DNA of 26,125 nucleotides from Deltaproteobacteria bacterium (GTDB lineage: Bacteria > Desulfobacterota > Desulfobacteria > Desulfobacterales > B30-G6). This document shows positions 15,608 through 23,771 of this stretch, one piece after another. Each line of letters begins with the position of its first letter. The first letter of the stretch is position 1. The translations under genes and the position numbers were made by a program. Location of the stretch: contig QMMS01000024.1 in assembly GCA_003647375.1 (NCBI GenBank), forward strand, positions 1 through 26,125, read 5' to 3'. Below the pieces are notes generated by a model. The model was not told the origin of the DNA and did not search any database. It saw only the letters and a program-made list of their open reading frames with translations.

Positions 15608-15671
15608 TTTTTTAGCATATACGTAATACTGCCCAGGAAAACTGCTACGGAAATTAAAAACCAGAAATTAC

Positions 15672-16412
15672 TTATTTATTTTGATCCATCTGCTTCTTGA
15701 CATATCTGAAAAAACGCTGGGCATGAATACGGGCAATTGATTTCGCCTCATTGGCTTCATGTTTCTCAATCGCTTTAACTAACGCCTGTAAATCTTCATA
15801 GTATTTCATGTATATGGTTTTATCTTCGAGAAGCTCCTGGTAATAAATGTTGATGTTATTGTGGATTATTTCAGATGTTAACTGATAGATCGCATTTTTT
15901 GTTGACTTGGCAATAATGACATGAAGCTTGTTGTCTGCAATATCAAACTCTACATTTTTAGGAGGGTCAGCTGTCACACACTCATAAATTTCTGAGAGGA
16001 GTTCTTTCATTTCCAGAATATCTTTGGGTGTAGCACGCTCAGAAGCCAGAGCAGCAATTGTCCCCTCAATATCTTCTCTGTATTCAGCTAAATGTTTCAT
16101 TGGAATTTGTTTGTACTTGATTAGACGTCCCAAATTTTCACTTAACTTATCTGAACTTGGGCTTTTTACGGTTGTTCCTCCGGTAGCGCCCCGTTTGATT
16201 TCGATCAGCCCTTTTTCCTCTAACACCCGAAACGCTTCGCGGATGCTTGAACTGCTCGCTCCAAAGGTTTGCATTAATTCCCGCTGCGGCGGTAATTTTT
16301 CGCCGGGTGTAAGATTCCCGTCTAAGATCGCATTCTCAACCTGCTGAACCAAATCCAGTGATATGGTATTAGGACGTGATTTTGTAAAACAGTGTGTGGT
16401 TTTAGAAATCAT
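15672..16412 (-). CDS. GntR-family transcriptional regulator, FadR subfamily (FCD domain)
   Basis: A DNA-binding regulator of 246 residues. The N-terminal winged helix (about 18-85) has the GntR signature LTPGEKLPPQRELMQTFGAS and SSIREAFRVLEEKGLIE. The C-terminal FCD ligand domain shows the metal-site aspartate and histidine in DIADNKLH and further histidines in HNNIN and RIHAQ. FadR-type members usually repress catabolic or uptake operons and are released by an organic-acid or amino-acid ligand. The gene lies 22 bases after the racemase gene and before the transporter, so it probably controls this cluster. I could not find a convincing TNGTNNNACNA operator by eye. Confidence 0.9.
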   Translation of the reverse strand: MISKTTHCFTKSRPNTISLDLVQQVENAILDGNLTPGEKLPPQRELMQTFGASSSSIREAFRVLEEKGLIEIKRGATGGTTVKSPSSDKLSENLGRLIKYKQIPMKHLAEYREDIEGTIAALASERATPKDILEMKELLSEIYECVTADPPKNVEFDIADNKLHVIIAKSTKNAIYQLTSEIIHNNINIYYQELLEDKTIYMKYYEDLQALVKAIEKHEANEAKSIARIHAQRFFRYVKKQMDQNK

Positions 16413-16434
16413 TATTTTTTCCCTATCTATAATA

Positions 16435-17508
16435 TCAAATCATATAGCTAATTATTCTTTTTTCAACAAAAGGAGACGTATAAGCGCCTGTTAAAGCTTC
16501 ATAAGACATTGTAAATCGAGCTTCTTGCCCAACCCTCAGATTATTTGATGCATTGCAAATTATCATGTGATCACTTGTTGAGCCTACAATTGTAAAATTT
16601 CCCAAAGGCCTTAATCCTTGAATATTCGTATCCTGTTCACCGATTCCTAAAATTGTCCGCGAACCATATCCAAGCTCATCTCCTATTTCTTGCGCTTTTC
16701 CAGAAGAATTTATTGTATTGACACCTTCCAGATAGGGTTTCTTTTTTTTTGATTCAATTACTTCTGTGACAAGTGTGAAGGCATCCTGCTTTAAAAAGTG
16801 CACCGGACTGCCGCTTGAAGGGTTCGTTCCTAACAGGATCAGCTCGCCAATTCTTAGATTATTAATCCTATAGACATCATGTGCATTCATAATCCATTGA
16901 AAATTTGATGAATTACCACCTGAAATGATGACAAATTCAATTCCGTGCGTTTTCTCCAGCCTAGAGGCGATTGAGGATAACTCAGCCATTTTTCGCGAGT
17001 TGGGTTTAACGTCATTAAGGCATCCAAGGTTTGTTCCCAATCCAACAATTTTGATTTTAGGCAGCGCTTTTACTTCGCAAATAAATTGATCTATTTCTTC
17101 AATCTCAATTCCTTCTCTTAAATCACCCATTTCAATCATTAAGATAATTTTATGCGTCCTGCTGTGTTTAAGGGCATATTTTGAAAGCTCACGAATAACG
17201 TCCACTTCTGAATTCAAGCTTATATCAGCATGTAATACCACCTTTTCGGCCTTGCTGATCAGAGGGGTACGGATTAAAGCCAACTTTGCGGTCACCCCTG
17301 CCTGTTTCATCCTTTCGATATTTTCTATTCTTGAATCCCCTATGCATGAAACGCCTGCATTAATCATAACCTTGGCAATCTCAGGGTCTCCCATAACCGC
17401 CTTGGTTATCCCCATGACATCTATATTCTTAGCTTTAAACAGGTTAACGATTGACTTTGTGTTATGGTAAATTTTTTTCAGATCTATTTCCAATCTGGGT
17501 GTTTCCAT
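16435..17508 (-). CDS. Alanine/ornithine racemase family PLP-dependent enzyme (ornithine racemase-like)
   Basis: Interconverts L- and D-forms of an amino acid with pyridoxal phosphate. The family pattern begins PRLEIDLKKIYHNT, and the PLP lysine is K36 in GITKAVMGDPEIA. CIGDSRIENIERMK, GLGTNLGC, IISGGNSS and RIGELILLGT follow, as in the clostridial ornithine racemase group rather than classical alanine racemase Alr. Length 357 is normal. It is the first gene of the cluster and overlaps nothing. D-ornithine, D-lysine or D-alanine are possible products or substrates; neighbouring genes do not include the D-ornithine aminomutase pathway, so ornithine specificity is not established. Confidence 0.87.
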   Translation of the reverse strand: METPRLEIDLKKIYHNTKSIVNLFKAKNIDVMGITKAVMGDPEIAKVMINAGVSCIGDSRIENIERMKQAGVTAKLALIRTPLISKAEKVVLHADISLNSEVDVIRELSKYALKHSRTHKIILMIEMGDLREGIEIEEIDQFICEVKALPKIKIVGLGTNLGCLNDVKPNSRKMAELSSIASRLEKTHGIEFVIISGGNSSNFQWIMNAHDVYRINNLRIGELILLGTNPSSGSPVHFLKQDAFTLVTEVIESKKKKPYLEGVNTINSSGKAQEIGDELGYGSRTILGIGEQDTNIQGLRPLGNFTIVGSTSDHMIICNASNNLRVGQEARFTMSYEALTGAYTSPFVEKRIISYMI

Positions 17509-17628
17509 TTGTGAACCCTAATCCCCCTATATTTCTCTGTAGTCTCGAAAATTTAAACCTTCCACAATTGCCAAATCGTACACGCCAAACCCCATTTAAA
17601 AAAATTATGAATGTTAGGTTGATTATGA

Positions 17629-18105
17629 TTATCTCAAATGCTTTTTATCTTTGAACCATACGATCAATGTATCACGCATTGATTGTATGGCTGTCAACAC
17701 TTTTCTTTTGAACTCCTTCTCAAAAATACCGCTTATATCTATCTTCTGAGGATTTAGAATCTCAACCATGGGCCTTGGGTGACTGATAAGATAGACAATG
17801 AAAGCCTTCCTTATTTCAGGCTTAAATCCTTCACTTTTAAGAAGCAAATGAACATCGAAGAAATCCCTTGGGTGCTGGCGATCAAGGGCAGCACAGATCT
17901 TGCCGGCATACAAATCATATGAGGAAAGAATACGACATTGGAGAGACAACTCAAATAGATCTTTAGCAAGACGTGGCGGATTTCATCCAGGGCAAAAGGT
18001 CTTTCATTTACAGGGAGGTACGTCAGATCAATGTCTACGGATAGACGAGGGAGGTCCCGTACAAAAAAGGGGAATAATTAGAGGTCCCCCGGAGGTGTAA
18101 AGTGA
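17629..18105 (-). pseudogene. Decayed AbiEii-type nucleotidyltransferase gene
   Basis: Remnants of a nucleotidyltransferase of the AbiEii/AbiGii toxin family are spread over two frames or more. SGGPLIIPLF (the GGTAxNLF position) runs into a T-run frameshift near 18065. Then VRDLPRLSVDIDLTYLPVNE carries the DxD catalytic motif up to about 17960. There the frame changes and roughly 80-100 codons are missing. The rest, SYDLYAGKICAALDRQHPRD and on to the stop at 17629, is the conserved C-terminal half and is itself cut short. The gene cannot make a working toxin. No antitoxin partner is recognisable upstream; a 70-codon frame to 18240 shows no homology I can name. Confidence 0.8.
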
Positions 18106-18352
18106 TGTGCTGAGCTGCAGCCATTGGAAAATTACGCGGTCGTTTTGCCGGTCCTCTTGAACCTTGACCACTTCCTTTCTAAAACTCAAAATGTAAAACT
18201 TGTTTTTGTAGTCGGTCTTGACCCGCTGATATGTTTTCATTTCATTGACTTCCGGTTCCGTATTTGTTAACCGTGCGGGGAATGGGCGGGATAGCGGGAA
18301 TAAAAAGAGAATTAAATGTACTTTACCCCTGAAGCGGAAGTTATACTATAGC

Positions 18353-20206
18353 ATGGATAATAATTGGCAAGACAAGCTGGTATCACCGGAAAAGGTACTG
18401 CAGCATATCAAACCCGGCATGACCATTTTTCTCGGAAGTGGTTTAGCCGAGCCTCGAACCCTCATGAAGAGTCTCATCGAGTCCGGGCTTCCTGATATGA
18501 ATGACCTGGAATTCATCCAGCTGACAAACTACAGTGGCTTTTTATCATTGAGCGATATGAGCTACGGGAAGTACCGGTTGAAAACCTTTTTTTCCAGCTG
18601 GGTATCCAGCGAGGCTGTTGTCAGCGACAGTGTCGATCTCATACCGGCCAGAATTTCCCAACTCCCTAAAATCATCAAGTCCAACCGGATCCCAATAGAT
18701 GTAGCTTTTATTCAGATCTCGCCGCCGGATGAAGCAGGCTATTGCAGTCTGGGGGTAGCCGTGGACATTGCCAGGGAAGCTATGGAAAAAGCGAAACTGG
18801 TAGTGGCGGAAATCAATACCAAAATCCCCTTTACCTTCGGGGATACGATTGTATCCATTTCCGACTTTGACCTTGTTGTAAAGTCAACCGAGCCACCCAC
18901 CTATTACAAACCCAGACCGGTGAGGCCTGTGATCGACCTTGTCGCAGCAAATATTGCACAGCTGATAAAAGATGATGACTGTATCAGCTTCCTGGTGGGC
19001 CCACTGTTCGAAGCCCTCGGTCGTCACTTGGATCAAAAAAAGAACTTAGGGATACACACACCCTATTTTTCAGATGCAATGATGAATCTGGTGAAAAGCG
19101 GTGCCGTAACCAACTATCGTAAGTCCCTGTACCGGGGAAAATCCGTTGCCTCCTACGCAATAGGGACACCGGCGTTGATGCACTGGTTGGATCGTAACCC
19201 GCTTGTAGAATTCCAGAGTGTCGAACAGGTGTTCGATCCCATCCAGATCGGCCGCATCCCTAATTTTGTGGTGGTCAATGAAGCGAACAAAGTAGATCTG
19301 CTAGGACGAATTGCCTTTCCCGCAGGCAAAAATGACATCACCTCGGGGCCCGGAAAGAGTGCAGACCTTTTTGCCGGAGCCGAAATGTCTCCTGGTGGAC
19401 GAAACATTATCGGCCTGCCCAGCAGGAATACCAAGGGAAAGCCCAATATCGTGGTCATGCTGCGAAGCTTTCGTAATCAGTTTCACAATCGTGAATCCAT
19501 CGACGCCGTTGTAACCGAATACGGCATTGCCAACCTGAAATGGCGTACTATCAGAGAAAGAGCCCAGGCGTTGATCGACATCGCCCACCCGGATGACAGA
19601 AAGAAACTGGTGGAAGATGCCAAAGCAAAAAGAATTATTTTCCTGGATCAGATTTTTCTCTCGGACAGCGCCCGTCTGTATCCCAGTGAGGTTGTTAGCG
19701 AACATGTGATGAAGAACGGGCTGCCGGTTCGCTTCAGGCCCATCAAACCGTCTGACGAAGAGGCCATGCGTCGCTTTTTTTACCGCTTTTCCAAGCAATC
19801 CATATACCGTCGATTCTTTTTTCCTGTTTCAACCATGCCGCATAACAAAATGCAGGCCTACGTCAATATCGACTACCGCAGTGAAATGTCTGTAGTGGCC
19901 TTGATCAATGAACCCGGACAGGAAATAATCATCGCTGAAGCAAGATATGCGGGAGACGAGGAAACCGGCTTCGGTGATCTGGCCTTCTTTGTGGACGAAA
20001 AATATCAGGGACTGAGGATTGCGCCGTATCTCTATGACTTGCTGACCCGCCTGGCAAAGGAGCGAGGGCTGAGGGGGTTTACGGCTGAAGTGCTGCAGGA
20101 GAACAAGGGTATGCTGAAGGTCTTTGAGAAAGGTGAACTGCCTATGGAAGCTTTATTAAAAGACGGTATTTACAAGCTGAAAATGCCCTTTAATGAACAG
20201 TTGTGA
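18353..20206 (+). CDS. CoA-transferase-like (acetyl-CoA hydrolase/transferase family) protein fused to a GNAT acetyltransferase domain
   Basis: Residues 1-460 or so follow the acetyl-CoA hydrolase / 4-hydroxybutyrate CoA-transferase fold: PGMTIFLGSGLAEP, LGIHTPYFSDAMMNLVKSGAV, VNEANKVDLLGRIAF, GRNIIGLPSRN, VVTEYGIANLKWRTIRERAQ and DIAHPDD. The last 150 residues form a GNAT domain, with FRPIKPSDEEAMRRFFYRFS and the acetyl-CoA loop YQGLRIAPYLYDLL. Such fusions are known. The transferase half is divergent: where relatives have an IGIGAIP-like loop and HSEMFSDG, this protein has FLVGPLFEAL and HTPYFSDA, so it may be a sensor or altered enzyme. The start at 18353 gives the usual N-terminus; ATG 18245 would add 36 unrelated residues running over the pseudogene flank. 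Confidence 0.87.
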   Translation: MDNNWQDKLVSPEKVLQHIKPGMTIFLGSGLAEPRTLMKSLIESGLPDMNDLEFIQLTNYSGFLSLSDMSYGKYRLKTFFSSWVSSEAVVSDSVDLIPARISQLPKIIKSNRIPIDVAFIQISPPDEAGYCSLGVAVDIAREAMEKAKLVVAEINTKIPFTFGDTIVSISDFDLVVKSTEPPTYYKPRPVRPVIDLVAANIAQLIKDDDCISFLVGPLFEALGRHLDQKKNLGIHTPYFSDAMMNLVKSGAVTNYRKSLYRGKSVASYAIGTPALMHWLDRNPLVEFQSVEQVFDPIQIGRIPNFVVVNEANKVDLLGRIAFPAGKNDITSGPGKSADLFAGAEMSPGGRNIIGLPSRNTKGKPNIVVMLRSFRNQFHNRESIDAVVTEYGIANLKWRTIRERAQALIDIAHPDDRKKLVEDAKAKRIIFLDQIFLSDSARLYPSEVVSEHVMKNGLPVRFRPIKPSDEEAMRRFFYRFSKQSIYRRFFFPVSTMPHNKMQAYVNIDYRSEMSVVALINEPGQEIIIAEARYAGDEETGFGDLAFFVDEKYQGLRIAPYLYDLLTRLAKERGLRGFTAEVLQENKGMLKVFEKGELPMEALLKDGIYKLKMPFNEQL

Positions 20207-20210
20207 TTTG

Positions 20211-21164
20211 ATGAAAGACCCTATGAAATATGATGCGATTCTGGTTGCGGGAGAGAATGAAGACAGCCATAATGTCTGCAACCAGTACAAGGCGTTGCTC
20301 AAGCTGAACGATCAGTATTGCATTCAGTACGTGATTGAAGCCCTTCAGAAGGCATCCGCCATCGGCGATATCTATATCGTCGGGCCCAAGAAAAAACTGA
20401 TGTCCGCATTGAGAAAAACCCCGATCGATTTCAACCAACCAAAGAAGATCCATTTTCTCGAACAAAGATCCAATTTACTGGAGAATGTCTGGTATGCATT
20501 CCTCAAATCACTTCCGCCGTTGAATGGCCGGAAAGATGCAGAAATTGCAGCATTCGTCAACAAGGCCGTTTTGGTGGTGCCCTGTGATTCACCTCTGATC
20601 ACAACCCATGAAGTGGAACACTTTATAGCGAATTGCGATCTGAACCGCCATGACTATATTCTTGGTTTGACCCCTGAAAAAAGCATGCAATATTTTTACC
20701 CCTCGGACCATAAGCCCGGAATAAAAATGGCCTATCTGCACATGAAGGAAAAGAACTATCGGATCAACAACCTGCACATGGTCCGACCGGCCAGGGTCGA
20801 ACATCGAATCCATATCAACAAGATGTATGAATACCGGTACCAGAAACAAATCTTCAACATGATCCTTTTGGTAATCTACCTCCTTCGATTTCAGAAACTT
20901 AAAAATTTCAGGCTTCTCCTGGGCCTGCAATTCTCCCTGTTGTCCGCCAGGCTCGACCTGCCATGGTTCACGGCCATATTCAAACGATGGGTTCCGAAGA
21001 AAGATTTGGAAAAGGCCATCTCGCATCTTTTGAATACACGCTTCGCGAGCCAGGAAATTCAGCTTCCCGGCGCAGCCCTGGATATTGACAACGATAAGAA
21101 CTATGAAACCCTGAAAAGCGAGTTTGAGAACTGGCGCTCATATCTGGCCGATCTGAATGAGTAG
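20211..21164 (+). CDS. MobA-like nucleotidyltransferase family protein, divergent
   Basis: A Rossmann-like nucleotidyltransferase fold is suggested by KYDAILVAG at the start, YIVGPKKKL, VLVVPCDSPLIT (the metal-binding D with PLIT) and VEHFIANC. The usual LAGGxGxRxG(x)K signature is degraded to LVAGENEDS, so catalysis is doubtful or the donor differs. Around residues 215-240 a hydrophobic stretch (FNMILLVIYLLRF and LLLGLQFSLL) may bind membrane. The start is uncertain: ATG 20193 overlaps the CoA-transferase gene by 14 bases, ATG 20211 follows its stop by 4, and ATG 20223 would give MKYDAILVAG. It is certainly co-transcribed with the gene before it. Confidence 0.65.
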   Translation: MKDPMKYDAILVAGENEDSHNVCNQYKALLKLNDQYCIQYVIEALQKASAIGDIYIVGPKKKLMSALRKTPIDFNQPKKIHFLEQRSNLLENVWYAFLKSLPPLNGRKDAEIAAFVNKAVLVVPCDSPLITTHEVEHFIANCDLNRHDYILGLTPEKSMQYFYPSDHKPGIKMAYLHMKEKNYRINNLHMVRPARVEHRIHINKMYEYRYQKQIFNMILLVIYLLRFQKLKNFRLLLGLQFSLLSARLDLPWFTAIFKRWVPKKDLEKAISHLLNTRFASQEIQLPGAALDIDNDKNYETLKSEFENWRSYLADLNE

Positions 21165-21167
21165 ATA

Positions 21168-21503
21168 CCCGGATCCAAAGGGCCCGGCACTGATTCAGCC
21201 CTGTAAGGGATTATTATTGTGCACATTCAACTTATGATAAATTCTAAATACGAATATCGAAATACGAAACAAATTCAAATATCAAATGCTCTAATGTTTC
21301 AAACATAGTGCTTGAACTTGTATCTCCAAGGTCTTGTTTTGGTCATTCGAATTTGGATCATTAGATATTGCCCTTCGACCTTGCTCAGGGCGGTGAGCCT
21401 GTCGAACCGTTTAGGATTTCGAATTTCGTGCTTCGGATTTAAGAAACTAACGACATCGGCATAGCCAAATATCTCTGACCTGGCTCAAAGGACCAGGTTT
21501 TAA
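21168..21503. repeat. Dispersed element C, copy 1 (with nested palindrome)
   Basis: This fills most of the 353-base gap between two convergent genes. It aligns in the same orientation with 23772-24066: the block CTAAATACGAATATCGAAA, GGTCATTCG, the block GAATTTCGTGCTTCGGATTT, CATAGCCAAAT and the closing GTTTTAAAT. The ends of the core (21241-21440) are imperfect inverted repeats of each other. The final ACCTGG/CCAGGT hairpin (21478-21498) followed by TTT may act as a weak terminator. Confidence 0.8.
21371..21409. repeat. Nested TTCGAC...GTCGAA palindrome
   Basis: TTCGACCTTGCTCA and TGAGCCTGTCGAA pair around a short GGGCGG loop. Copy 2 of element C has no such insert at the equivalent site, so this palindrome apparently entered copy 1. 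Confidence 0.7.
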
Positions 21504-21517
21504 ATGACAGAATAAAA

Positions 21518-22561
21518 TCAGGGCACGTCTTGCTCCAGTGTCTCCATGTCAAGAAGCGTCGAATCGATATTCCCCTGACCACCTGCCTCATACAACTGCA
21601 CAAAACTCTGGGCAATTCTTCGACTGAAAAAGTCCAATTCCCCCAGTGCCGTAGGCGCCAGCGGAATCAACGATTGCCGGGCCAGGGTGTCTGCATAATT
21701 CATCAGTTTTTTTCCGAACACGATATAAAAATTGTAATTGTAAGGTCTGGGACCCGATGAGTCCGTAGGGTCTTCCAGCCATCCGGACAATTCCTGAATC
21801 GGTTTTATAAATGCCTCCCCGAGCCGATCGAGAACCTGTGCCGCCTCCCGGGGATATATGCCGGCTCCCATAGCGGACATGGACTGCTGCAGAGAATCAG
21901 CGATGGCCGATTCCCTGGCAAATGGTTCTAAATTGAATTTCAAATCATACAACCGATAGGAGGGCTCCTCGAGGAGCCGTTTTTGCCGGTATTGTACTTC
22001 ATCATGAAACAGTCGAACATCCCTGATAAGTCTCTTGTGCAGATTTAAGGCATTTTCTATTTCAAGAAAAGTTTCCTGGTTCTTTTCATCTTTAAAAATT
22101 AAATACCGGCTATCCACCAAAACAGGCTCGAGCGTACTCTCCAGGATATCCTGATATTGTGCCTGCTGGTAATCATCCCAGCGTTTCTTTTCCGCCAGCA
22201 ATGTCCGATAAATCTGCTGGATTAAAAAAGATTCTCTATCCAAGTTCTCTATGGAACCCTGAGAATGGTTAATTCTCGATCGCAAGGGCTCCATGGCGGT
22301 TTCATTTAACATTGAAAATTCGATCGTCCGACCGACCAGGACCCTTTTCAGGCGATGGTTCTGTTTTACCAGCCTCTCGATCTCTTTTTTAAGTTTTTCA
22401 TTCTCGGCCCCGAGCTTTGCATTGGCTGTCAACAAATCGGATCGAATATAAGACCGTACCATTTCCACCAGGTCTCTCTTACCCATAAAATAGATAACCG
22501 CTACCAATACAAGCAGGCTGGAAAGCGTCCAGAAAAGGCCTGAGTTACGTGAGTTTGCCAT
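21518..22561 (-). CDS. Membrane-anchored coiled-coil protein, unknown function
   Basis: No family recognised. A single N-terminal membrane segment (about residues 9-26, LFWTLSSLLVLVAVIYFMG) is followed by a charged helix with heptad character (about 46-75, LGAENEKLKKEIERLVKQN). The remaining 250 residues look mostly helical, rich in charged and glutamine residues, and probably face the periplasm. There is no enzyme motif. It is divergent from an M23 peptidase gene, with a 328-base region between them containing a 171-bp inverted-repeat element; a role in the cell envelope is plausible from this alone. Confidence 0.6.
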   Translation of the reverse strand: MANSRNSGLFWTLSSLLVLVAVIYFMGKRDLVEMVRSYIRSDLLTANAKLGAENEKLKKEIERLVKQNHRLKRVLVGRTIEFSMLNETAMEPLRSRINHSQGSIENLDRESFLIQQIYRTLLAEKKRWDDYQQAQYQDILESTLEPVLVDSRYLIFKDEKNQETFLEIENALNLHKRLIRDVRLFHDEVQYRQKRLLEEPSYRLYDLKFNLEPFARESAIADSLQQSMSAMGAGIYPREAAQVLDRLGEAFIKPIQELSGWLEDPTDSSGPRPYNYNFYIVFGKKLMNYADTLARQSLIPLAPTALGELDFFSRRIAQSFVQLYEAGGQGNIDSTLLDMETLEQDVP

Positions 22562-22660
22562 AGACTTGACTATATCCTGTGGATAGAGATGGGGTCAAGT
22601 TCAATCATCCGACCTCGTTCGTCCATGGACATGCCTGTTTCAATATGATATTTGAGATAG

Positions 22661-22831
22661 CTAAAACCTGAACTGAGCGATTTTTATCTCGATCTGCACC
22701 GATCTCTTGCGGATCGAGAGTTCGCAAAAAGCCTCGACAGATCCACGGGTATGCCTGTGTTTTTTGCGAACCCTTCTCCATCAAGATTTCGGCACACCTC
22801 TTCGGGAAAAATCGCTCAGTTCAGGTTCTAG
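22661..22831. mobile_element. 171-bp MITE-like element with 25-bp terminal inverted repeats
   Basis: Left end 22661-22685 and right end 22807-22831 are inverted repeats of 25 bp with one mismatch; the core AACCTGAACTGAGCGATTT is identical in both arms. A second, inner inverted repeat GTTCGCAAAAA (22720-22730) with TTTTTGCGAAC (22761-22771) lets the whole element fold into a nested hairpin. No coding frame is inside. It lies in the shared upstream region of two divergent genes. Confidence 0.85.
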
Positions 22832-22889
22832 TAAAATTATACGATTCTGATTCGACCCCATAGCCGAATCAGCATTGGAGTAAATCCCT

Positions 22890-23759
22890 ATGGTATTTTC
22901 CCGTACGGCCTGTTTCAGGAGGCTTTTTGGCATGACAAGATGGATAGGTGTTTGGGCTTTGTCGATCCTTATTATCTGGGACATCTCTACTGTCTGGTCC
23001 CTTGATTTAAACCTTCCGGAAACTGCCTACCAGGGAGACATGGTCGTCGGCAGGTCTGAACCAACAGCCGAAATCTGGATAAAAGGAAAACGTCAGTTGA
23101 TGGGACCGCAAGGGTATTTCGTTCTGCCGATCCCACGCGACCGGAAAACGGATTTTCGGGTAACCGTAAAGTCAAAGGCCGAAACCCGGTCGCGCATCAT
23201 CCGCATATTGGCCTACCCCTGGCGTACTCAGAAAATCAAGGGCCTGCCCCAACAGTATGTCACGCCCACTCCCGAACAGCAGGAAAGAGTCATATCGGAC
23301 AACCGCAAGGTCCTAAACATCCGGGGCGACCATCCCTACCCCATCCCCTTCTTCATCCGAAAAGGTTTTATCAGACCTGTTAACGGGACAGTGACCAGTC
23401 CCTTTGGCCTGAACAGGGTCTTGAACGGCAAACCCAAAAACTTCCATTCAGGCGTCGACTTTGCAGCACCCATTGGCCATCCTGTACGTTGCCCGGCCAA
23501 CGGAATTGTCAGGCTGGTTGATTCGGGCATGTTTTTGATGGGGAAAACCCTGATGATCGATCACGGCCTGGGCGTCACCTCCATTTTTATTCACCTGAAT
23601 GCCATAACGGTTAATACCGGAGATCTGGTCAGGCAAGGGGAACTCATTGCACGCGTTGGAAAGACAGGCCGGGCAACAGGCCCGCATCTTCATTGGGGTA
23701 TCAGTGCCGGCCGGACAGCCCTGGATCCTCTGCGGCTACTTAATCGTCAATTCCACTGA
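22890..23759 (+). CDS. M23 family metallopeptidase (LytM/peptidoglycan endopeptidase-like)
   Basis: A zinc peptidase likely to cut peptidoglycan cross-links in the periplasm. It has an N-terminal membrane or signal segment (about 17-37), then an N-terminal beta domain (about 40-110), and the LytM catalytic domain with HSGVD (H186, D190), IHLN (H235) and HLHWG (H266, H268): all zinc and catalytic residues are present. Start ATG 22890 is backed by TTGGAG nine bases upstream; ATG 22932 is an alternative. The intact active site suggests an active enzyme, not an EnvC/NlpD-type activator. Confidence 0.92.
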   Translation: MVFSRTACFRRLFGMTRWIGVWALSILIIWDISTVWSLDLNLPETAYQGDMVVGRSEPTAEIWIKGKRQLMGPQGYFVLPIPRDRKTDFRVTVKSKAETRSRIIRILAYPWRTQKIKGLPQQYVTPTPEQQERVISDNRKVLNIRGDHPYPIPFFIRKGFIRPVNGTVTSPFGLNRVLNGKPKNFHSGVDFAAPIGHPVRCPANGIVRLVDSGMFLMGKTLMIDHGLGVTSIFIHLNAITVNTGDLVRQGELIARVGKTGRATGPHLHWGISAGRTALDPLRLLNRQFH

Positions 23760-23771
23760 CTGGTTTGAATT

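Noticed and set aside
16435..17508. Complete clostridial-type ornithine fermentation pathway
   Set aside because: Only the racemase is present; aminomutase, diaminopentanoate dehydrogenase and thiolase genes are absent.
17509..17628. Promoter and GntR operator upstream of the racemase
   Set aside because: TTGGCA-like and A/T-rich boxes exist, but spacing and palindromes are not convincing by eye.
4333..18105. Genomic island integrated at tRNA-Arg with the cluster as cargo
   Set aside because: No integrase is present and no copy of the tRNA 3' end was found near the far end of the cluster.
19301..19798. 165-codon minus-strand frame inside the CoA-transferase/GNAT gene
   Set aside because: Antisense shadow; the plus frame carries all family motifs.
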